64,000 nucleotides of DNA, from the NCBI GenBank assembly GCA_030427825.1, contig JAUICO010000004.1:1-64000 (forward strand), given 5' to 3'. The notes beneath the pieces are model-generated. The model was not told the DNA's origin and searched no databases. It worked only from the letters and a program-made list of their open reading frames with translations. The DNA comes from a bacterium (GTDB lineage: Bacteria; Myxococcota_A; Bradymonadia; REDH01). Positions 58,615 through 64,000 of the stretch are shown in pieces; position 1 is the stretch's first letter, and every line of letters starts with the position of its first letter. A program made the translations under genes and the position numbers.

Positions 58615-60603
58615 ATGCTAAACGCCGCCGCCATGGCAGAATCACTATCTGACATATTCGGCACCGGCGGCGCCCTGTCCCTCGCCCTTGAGCGTTACGA
58701 GGAGCGACCGCAACAGCTCGAGATGGCCGAAGCGGTCGCGGGAGCACTGCGGGAGCGGCAGAAGGTCATCATCGAGGCCGCGACCGGCACCGGCAAGACG
58801 ATCGCCTACCTTGTGCCGGCGATCCTGAGCCGGCGCCGCACGCTGGTCTCTACTGCGACGAAGAATCTGCAGGACCAGATCTTCAACAAGGACATTCCCT
58901 TCCTCAAGAGCGTGCTGCCGCGGGACTTCGACGCCGTGCTGCTCAAAGGGCGGCAGAATTACCTCTGTCTGTGGCAGTACGAGGAGTTCAGTCGCAGCCC
59001 CGACTTCAAGGCCGCCGGCGACTCACGATACTGGGCTTCGATTCGCCGCTGGGCGAAATCGACAACGACCGGTGATCGCGCTGAACTCTCACGTCTGCCC
59101 GACAACTACGCGACGTGGTCTGAGCTCAGCATATCGGCGGACAGCTGCACGGGGCGCAAGTGCGCACACTACGATGATTGCTTCGTCGTGAAGGCCCGAA
59201 GCCGCGCCGCCACCGCCGACATCGTCGTCGTCAATCATCACCTCTTCTTCGCTGATCTCTCGCTGCGAAGCGGCACGAAGAATCGCGTCGAGTTGCTGCC
59301 TTCATACGACGCTGTCGTCTTCGACGAAGCACACAACCTCAATGACACCGCCGCGTCCTTCTTCGGGCTGCAGGTCTCGAACTTCAGATTGAGCGAGCTG
59401 TACTCCGACGCCGAGCGTTCCATGCTGCGCGAGGCGGCGCTGACGCCCGCTGTGACGGACGCATGCCGGTCTCTGAAGAGCGCGGCGGACGGCTTCTTCG
59501 GCGCAATCAAGCGTCTGATGCCGCGGCGAGAGGACCGCGTTCTCAGCGAGGCCGTGTTTGCTGAGGGCGGCGATGACCTGGAACGAATGCATGCCCGTGT
59601 CGATGAGACGCTCAACGAGTTGCGGAGCGCGCTGGGGGCAGCGAGCGGCGGTGGAGAAGTCGCTGAGAAGCTGGTCCAACGCACAGAGACGATCGCCACC
59701 GAGTTGCACTCCCTCGTCCGCAGGGAGGCGCCGGATGTGGTCTACCTGACTGAGACTCGGGGGCGCGGTGTGTTTCTTCGCGCCTTCCCGATCGACCTGC
59801 AACATATCTTCCGTGACCTGCTTCATTCCGCCTGCGCCACACAGATTTATACATCGGCGACTCTGACAACCGATGGAGACTTTCGTTGGTTTCGCGAGCA
59901 GCTGGGCTTGTCTGCCGAGGTGAAAGCGCTGCCCCTGGAGCCGGTGTTTGATTACATGAAGCAGGCGCTGCTCTATGTTCCGGACCACCTGCCGGCGCCA
60001 AACGCGCCGGACTTCGTCGACGCGCTGGCACCGACCATCAAGCACTTGATCGAGATCACAGAGGGGCGCGCCTTCGTACTGTTCACAAGCTATCGAAACA
60101 TGAACCGCGCGTGGGAACTTCTGAGCGAAGACATCCCACACACGACGCTCCTGCAGGGCACGCAAACACGTTCAGCGCTGTTGAAGGCCTTTCGTGAAGA
60201 CGCCCACTCGGTGTTGTTTGCGACCCAGAGTTTCTGGGAAGGCGTCGACGTGCAGGGCGACGCACTCTCGCTGGTGATCATCGATAAACTTCCCTTCTCG
60301 AGCCCCTTTGACCCGGTCGCGAAAGCCCGACTCGACCACATTCGCGCACAGGGAAAGAACCCTTTTTCGGATCACCAGGTTCCCGAAGCGGCGATTGCCC
60401 TCAAGCAGGGCTTCGGCCGGCTTATCCGGCATCGGGAAGACCGCGGTGTGATCGCGATTCTCGACAGCCGCATTGTCAACAAGGGGTACGGAAAGCGCTT
60501 CCTTCGTTCGCTGCCGCGATGCCGCAGAACACGCGACATCAACATCGTCGAGCAGTGGTGGGCAGGCGCCGGCAGCTCAGAAGATCTGGCCAAGCTGGAA
60601 TGA
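58615..60603 (+). CDS. DinG/YoaA-family ATP-dependent DNA helicase (XPD-like)
   Basis: A superfamily 2 helicase of the iron-sulfur XPD type, about 662 residues from the ATG at 58615 (another ATG lies at 58633). Walker A is EAATGTGKTIAYLVPAIL. The Fe-S cysteines are those in NYLCLW, CTGRKC and DDCF; VVNHHLFF and the DEAH box (VVFDEAHNL) follow. The C-terminal motor has ILFTS-like VLFTSYRNMNRAW, FATQSFWEGVDVQGDALSLVIIDKLPF and GFGRLIRHREDRGVIAILDSR. Members unwind damaged or branched DNA with 5'-3' polarity. No N-terminal exonuclease domain is present. The 3' end overlaps the convergent barrel gene by 27 bases. Confidence 0.94.
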   Translation: MLNAAAMAESLSDIFGTGGALSLALERYEERPQQLEMAEAVAGALRERQKVIIEAATGTGKTIAYLVPAILSRRRTLVSTATKNLQDQIFNKDIPFLKSVLPRDFDAVLLKGRQNYLCLWQYEEFSRSPDFKAAGDSRYWASIRRWAKSTTTGDRAELSRLPDNYATWSELSISADSCTGRKCAHYDDCFVVKARSRAATADIVVVNHHLFFADLSLRSGTKNRVELLPSYDAVVFDEAHNLNDTAASFFGLQVSNFRLSELYSDAERSMLREAALTPAVTDACRSLKSAADGFFGAIKRLMPRREDRVLSEAVFAEGGDDLERMHARVDETLNELRSALGAASGGGEVAEKLVQRTETIATELHSLVRREAPDVVYLTETRGRGVFLRAFPIDLQHIFRDLLHSACATQIYTSATLTTDGDFRWFREQLGLSAEVKALPLEPVFDYMKQALLYVPDHLPAPNAPDFVDALAPTIKHLIEITEGRAFVLFTSYRNMNRAWELLSEDIPHTTLLQGTQTRSALLKAFREDAHSVLFATQSFWEGVDVQGDALSLVIIDKLPFSSPFDPVAKARLDHIRAQGKNPFSDHQVPEAAIALKQGFGRLIRHREDRGVIAILDSRIVNKGYGKRFLRSLPRCRRTRDINIVEQWWAGAGSSEDLAKLE

Positions 60604-62778
60604 GATCTCGGGCCCCGGAACGTTGCCGAACCACGGCGAAGGCAGGGGTTCGACGACCGGAAAGGCAACATCGATGCGCAGGATGTTTGACATGATCTGC
60701 GGCACATACAGGCGAATCCCGAGGCCCACTGTGTGTTTCAGACCAATGTCTTCATCGTCATCCCACGCGGCGCCGATGTCGTAGAAGAGGACAGCACCGA
60801 TACGAGCCGAGAGAACCTCGATGGGCAGGGAACGCCACTCGAAGTTGCTGACGATGTAGTTCGCACCAATCGGTGGCGCGTGACCATATCCACGAAATCC
60901 GCCCAGAGTATCGAGGACTGCAGCCACGTTGGCTTCATTGCGGTTGATGTTGCGTGCGAGCATACGCGCGACGAAACGCCCACCGACCACGGCCGGACTT
61001 ACGAGCCTGAGTGAGCCCTGTGTTTCAATGTCACTCACCCGGTCGCCGGCGCGGGCGCCTTGATAAGCGGACAACATCGCGAAGGAGTCATCCGAGATGG
61101 GGAGCGTATAGCTCGCCGTCAGGCTCACGGACACGTAGCGATCGTCGGCTCCGAAGGCCGGCTCGGCGAGCCTCACGTCTGCCAGTACGTTCAGCCCGAA
61201 GCGAATCTCTTCGCTGACCGCGAAGCTGTTGTAATTCTCAAGCGTGAAGAAGCGATTGTAGAAGAGCTCGTAACCGAGCAGCGGTCCGATCGAGAGCTCT
61301 GCCCGCGGCAGCTCGCGCTGCTCGAAGTCCGTGAGCGCTTCGTCCAGCTGCTCGCGGGTGAGCCCCGCGATCGGCGAGTCACTCGGTGTTACGGTGCCGG
61401 GAGTCGAGGGCCAGTCAAAGGGACCGACCACGCTGCCCCACGGCGACGGCTCGCGACCGAACAGCGGCTCGGCCTGGACTCTGCGCGTCGAGACGTAGGC
61501 GCCGGTGGTCACATTGTGTTTTACTTTCGAGCCGAAGGAGTGGATGAGACCGCCTTCGGCGTTTGCATCGCGCTGGCGCCAGCGCAGCGGCAGCTCCAGA
61601 CCGTAGAGCCCTTCGGCGGTGTCAACCGCGGTGCCGTTGTAACGGCGATCGACAGCGTTGCGGTGTGAGATGAACCCGTACCAACCAAAGCGCGAGGTGG
61701 TGTCTCGCAACGGTCGCCGGACGTCGATCGAACTGGCGCTCCCGGAGAGCCCGTCGAAGAGCGGGTCAAACACCAGCCGCAGGGAGCCGGTAACGTCGAA
61801 GTCGCTGCCCGCGAAACGTCGTGCGATAAATGTGGGGCCGAATTCAACCGAGCGTTCACGGCCGAAGAGGCTGACGTCAATGCCAAGAGACTGGTTCGTG
61901 CCGAGCAGGTTTGTCTCGGTAACTCCGAGGTCGATGCGGTTAAAAGAGCTGAAGGTACCGTCGGGCGCAAACGTAATACGGAGGCTCCAGATGTCCTTGG
62001 TCATGACGAGCATGTCAACGCACTGCGCGCTTTCGGCGCTCACCACCGGGACGATCGTGACAAGCGAGTAGATGAACCCGTTTCGGAGCTGGCGTTCGAT
62101 GTCCGAGACGAGCACGTCGTTCCAGGCGTCGCCGCGCTTGAGAGAGACCGCCCGCTCTACGATTCGAGACTTCGTCGTCGAGTGAATCGCGTTCGCCCAA
62201 TCCGGAAAGGGGTCTTCGGGCGTAAAGATGTCGATCTGCGCATAGTGTGTCTCGCAGATCGGCCGGCCGGCCGGGCTGTGTTCAGCGATGAAGCCACGGC
62301 GTCGAAAGATCGGTCGCAACACCTCGAGCTCATACGCGCCCAGCTCGCCGTAGGGTGAGTCTTCGGGATACGGATTCTCTTCGATGACCTGCGGCAACGA
62401 CGCCAGCGGCGGCAGGTTGGGAGACGACGGAGCAGCAACGTCCGCCGGAGGACCTGGAGTTGACACAGGCGCGACGACCTCATCGATCGCGACGGGTACG
62501 GCGGGCGCCTCATCAAGTGGGGCGTCGTCGGGCTGCGGTGGTGTCGTCGGATCCGCGGGTGGCAGATCGACCTGTGCAGGCTGTGTCGTCGCCTGCGGAG
62601 CCGGCTGGGTGGCCGGTGCCGCTGCGGCGGCGCCATCCTGCGCATGGGACGTACTTCCCGGGGCGACCGCCATGATGAGGATCATGGCAAGTGTCACCGG
62701 AAGTGCCGCGATTATCAATCTCTGGCGGTGCACAGCGTGAGTGGACCCGGGGATGCGCAAGTCGCGCCCGAAGCGCAT
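60577..62778 (-). CDS. Omp85/BamA-like outer-membrane barrel protein with POTRA domain
   Basis: About 733 residues from an ATG at 62778. The signal peptide (LIIAALPVTLAMILIMAVAP, cleavage near SHA-Q) is followed by a Pro/Ala/Thr-rich low-complexity linker (about 50-140), then a POTRA-like domain (about 205-265, with SRIVERAVSLKRGDAWNDVLVSDIERQLRNGFIYSLVTIVPVV). The rest is a long beta-barrel with GVTETNLLGTNQSLGIDVSLFGRER, LELPLRWRQRD and the C-terminal block ISFQLGQIF ending in Phe. It resembles Omp85/surface-antigen family proteins (BamA/TamA-like), but one POTRA is fewer than BamA has. It probably inserts or transports proteins or lipids at the outer membrane. Confidence 0.85.
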   Translation of the reverse strand: MRFGRDLRIPGSTHAVHRQRLIIAALPVTLAMILIMAVAPGSTSHAQDGAAAAAPATQPAPQATTQPAQVDLPPADPTTPPQPDDAPLDEAPAVPVAIDEVVAPVSTPGPPADVAAPSSPNLPPLASLPQVIEENPYPEDSPYGELGAYELEVLRPIFRRRGFIAEHSPAGRPICETHYAQIDIFTPEDPFPDWANAIHSTTKSRIVERAVSLKRGDAWNDVLVSDIERQLRNGFIYSLVTIVPVVSAESAQCVDMLVMTKDIWSLRITFAPDGTFSSFNRIDLGVTETNLLGTNQSLGIDVSLFGRERSVEFGPTFIARRFAGSDFDVTGSLRLVFDPLFDGLSGSASSIDVRRPLRDTTSRFGWYGFISHRNAVDRRYNGTAVDTAEGLYGLELPLRWRQRDANAEGGLIHSFGSKVKHNVTTGAYVSTRRVQAEPLFGREPSPWGSVVGPFDWPSTPGTVTPSDSPIAGLTREQLDEALTDFEQRELPRAELSIGPLLGYELFYNRFFTLENYNSFAVSEEIRFGLNVLADVRLAEPAFGADDRYVSVSLTASYTLPISDDSFAMLSAYQGARAGDRVSDIETQGSLRLVSPAVVGGRFVARMLARNINRNEANVAAVLDTLGGFRGYGHAPPIGANYIVSNFEWRSLPIEVLSARIGAVLFYDIGAAWDDDEDIGLKHTVGLGIRLYVPQIMSNILRIDVAFPVVEPLPSPWFGNVPGPEISFQLGQIF

Positions 62779-62822
62779 AGCGAGCCGAAGCCCGGGGCAC
62801 AAACACCCGGTGCGTCCGACGT

Positions 62823-64000
62823 CTACTGAAGAAGTGCCTTCACCGTCGCTACGACGTCCTCAGGCGCCAGATTCTGCTCGGCGAAGAGGTCGTTGGGCTT
62901 CCCACTGGTCCCGTAACGCGTCACGCCCATCCGCTTGAGCCTCGCGCTGACGCCATGGTCACCGAGGGTCTGCGACACCAGCGCGCCAAGCCCGGTACGC
63001 ACGTTGTGGTCTTCGTAGGTAAGCAGGGTGCCGACCTGGCGGGCGGCGGAGAGAATCGCCTCTTCATCGACAGGCTTGAGACTCGCTGCGTTCACAACCC
63101 GCAGGCCGATTCCCTGCGCTGCGAGCGTTTCGGCAGCCTCAACCGCACGGTAGACCATGGGCCCGACGGCAAAGATCACCGCGTCGTCGCCGGGGCGGAC
63201 CGTAGGCCATCTGCCGGGTTCGAATTCGTAGTCGCCGCCGAAGGCCGCGTTTCCGTCCCCATCTGTAACAACCGGCAGCTTCGAGCGCCCCATCGTCACA
63301 AACACCGGTCGATGATTTGCGGCGACGTATCGAAGGATACGATCAGCGTCGTTCGGATCGGCGGGTGAGTACAGGTGAAAACCAAACAGATTGTGGGCGA
63401 GTGGAATGTAGTCGATGCACTGATGCGTCGGGCCGTCTTCGCCCACGTCCATCCCACAGTGCGTGACAACAACACGCGGCGCGGCGCCGTTCTGATCATT
63501 CAGCCGTTGCTGGTTGTAGCACTCGACGATTCCAAACATCCCAAAGGTGCTGAAGAAGGGAATCGTGGCGCTGATGCTGGCGGCGCCGGCGACTACAGCC
63601 GTGTTGTGCTCTGCGATTCCCGCTTCAAAGAATCGATCCGGTACGGCGGCGTGAAATGCGTTCATTTTCACCGAACCTTCGAGATCGCAGGACAGTCCGA
63701 TGACCGGCCATGCCTCACTGTCCTCCGCGTTCAGCGCCGCGAGATCGGCGAGCACAGCGCCATACGCGCTGCGGCAGTCCGTAACGGTGCCCGGCTCGTA
63801 GTCGCGGTTGGGGCCGGTGTTCAGGCGAACCTGTGTGTCGCGCTCTACGTGATGCGGCAGATTCGATGAGCGCTCGGTCCTACGCGCGCGAAGCGCATCC
63901 AGGTTGTTTTCGGCACCCAACTCGGCAAAGGCCCGCGCGGCCTGCTCGTCGTTGAGTGTCGTGCCGTGGAACTTCGCCAGATTCTCGATAAAGGAGATTC
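62823..64000 (-). CDS. tkt: Transketolase, C-terminal part (cut by window end)
   Basis: The frame does not start inside the window: reading leftward from base 64000 it is open throughout, beginning ISFIENLAKFHGTTLNDEQ, the end of the thiamine-diphosphate domain, and continuing through the pyrimidine and C-terminal domains. Visible motifs are PVIGLSCDLEGSVKMNAF, FFEAGIAEHNTAVVAGAASISATIPFFSTFGMF, GEDGPTHQCIDYIPLAHNLFG, PVFVTMGRS and LLTYEDHNVRTGLGALVSQ. The gene therefore continues beyond the right edge, and a start inside the window should not be annotated. The enzyme moves two-carbon units in the pentose phosphate pathway. It lies 44 bases upstream of the Omp85-like gene. Confidence 0.92.
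   Translation of the reverse strand, partial: ISFIENLAKFHGTTLNDEQAARAFAELGAENNLDALRARRTERSSNLPHHVERDTQVRLNTGPNRDYEPGTVTDCRSAYGAVLADLAALNAEDSEAWPVIGLSCDLEGSVKMNAFHAAVPDRFFEAGIAEHNTAVVAGAASISATIPFFSTFGMFGIVECYNQQRLNDQNGAAPRVVVTHCGMDVGEDGPTHQCIDYIPLAHNLFGFHLYSPADPNDADRILRYVAANHRPVFVTMGRSKLPVVTDGDGNAAFGGDYEFEPGRWPTVRPGDDAVIFAVGPMVYRAVEAAETLAAQGIGLRVVNAASLKPVDEEAILSAARQVGTLLTYEDHNVRTGLGALVSQTLGDHGVSARLKRMGVTRYGTSGKPNDLFAEQNLAPEDVVATVKALLQ

Noticed and set aside
62823..63920. A complete stand-alone transketolase C-terminal subunit starting at 63920
   Set aside because: The TTG at 63920 is not a start: the frame is open to the window end and the upstream residues continue the transketolase sequence.

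Overview
The window is high-GC, gene-dense bacterial chromosome (I estimate mid-60s % GC by eye) with a Gram-negative envelope: signal peptides, many lipoboxes, an Omp85/BamA-like barrel, a DUF6268-type barrel and type IV pilus assembly genes. Cys-rich Dickkopf-like and MopE-like lipoproteins, Asp/Gly/Thr-rich linkers, an IgGFc-binding-type surface protein and a DUF6178 protein point to a Myxococcota/Bradymonadota-like (former deltaproteobacterial) lineage. That placement is inference. No rRNA, tRNA, CRISPR array or intact transposase was seen.

Layout. 1-7 kb: start of a leftward membrane protein (partial), a DUF6178 protein, a DUF4920 lipoprotein, then a leftward pilM-pilN-pilO-aroK-aroB run in which pilP and pilQ are absent. 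7-15 kb: a seven-gene arginine operon, argG - P-loop protein - argC - N-acyl-ornithine transcarbamylase - argB - M20 deacylase - argH. It belongs to the acyl-citrulline type of pathway, and its transcarbamylase has unusual specificity residues. 15-20.4 kb: a barrel protein, a YcgN-like protein, then a leftward lipid-oxidation operon (aldehyde dehydrogenase, membrane-anchored ferredoxin reductase, di-iron fatty acid hydroxylase) divergent from a TetR regulator with a clear palindromic operator between them. 20.5-26 kb: two large surface lipoproteins facing each other. 26-32 kb: a MutH/Sau3AI-like endonuclease divergent from a YebC/YeeN protein, a lipoprotein, an MDR oxidoreductase, a PAS-GGDEF membrane protein and a small lipoprotein.

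32-45 kb: an ABC-F ATPase, an ETHE1-rhodanese fusion, then a tight three-gene envelope operon (CDP-glycerol glycerophosphotransferase-like, LtaS-like sulfatase-fold enzyme, polytopic membrane protein) that looks like a teichoic-acid-type polymer pathway in a Gram-negative. An IgGFc-binding lipoprotein and a flavoprotein plus polyferredoxin pair follow. 45-51.5 kb: a DUF937 protein, an endoglycoceramidase-like GH5 lipoprotein, an ABC1 kinase and a YyaL/DUF255 lipoprotein. 51.5-54.7 kb: a lower-GC two-gene cassette (coiled-coil protein plus DUF4041/GIY-YIG nuclease), bracketed by two imperfect direct copies of the yyaL 5' end. It is the best candidate here for an undescribed mobile or defence system. 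54.8-64 kb: an unknown protein, a MOSC protein, two tandem paralogous Cys-rich lipoproteins, a DUF6268-like barrel, a DinG/YoaA helicase, a POTRA/Omp85 barrel and a transketolase cut by the window end.

Start codons were re-chosen where a Shine-Dalgarno sequence, a stop/start overlap or a signal peptide favoured an internal start. Family names come from motif recognition without database searches, and residue positions are approximate unless a motif is quoted.
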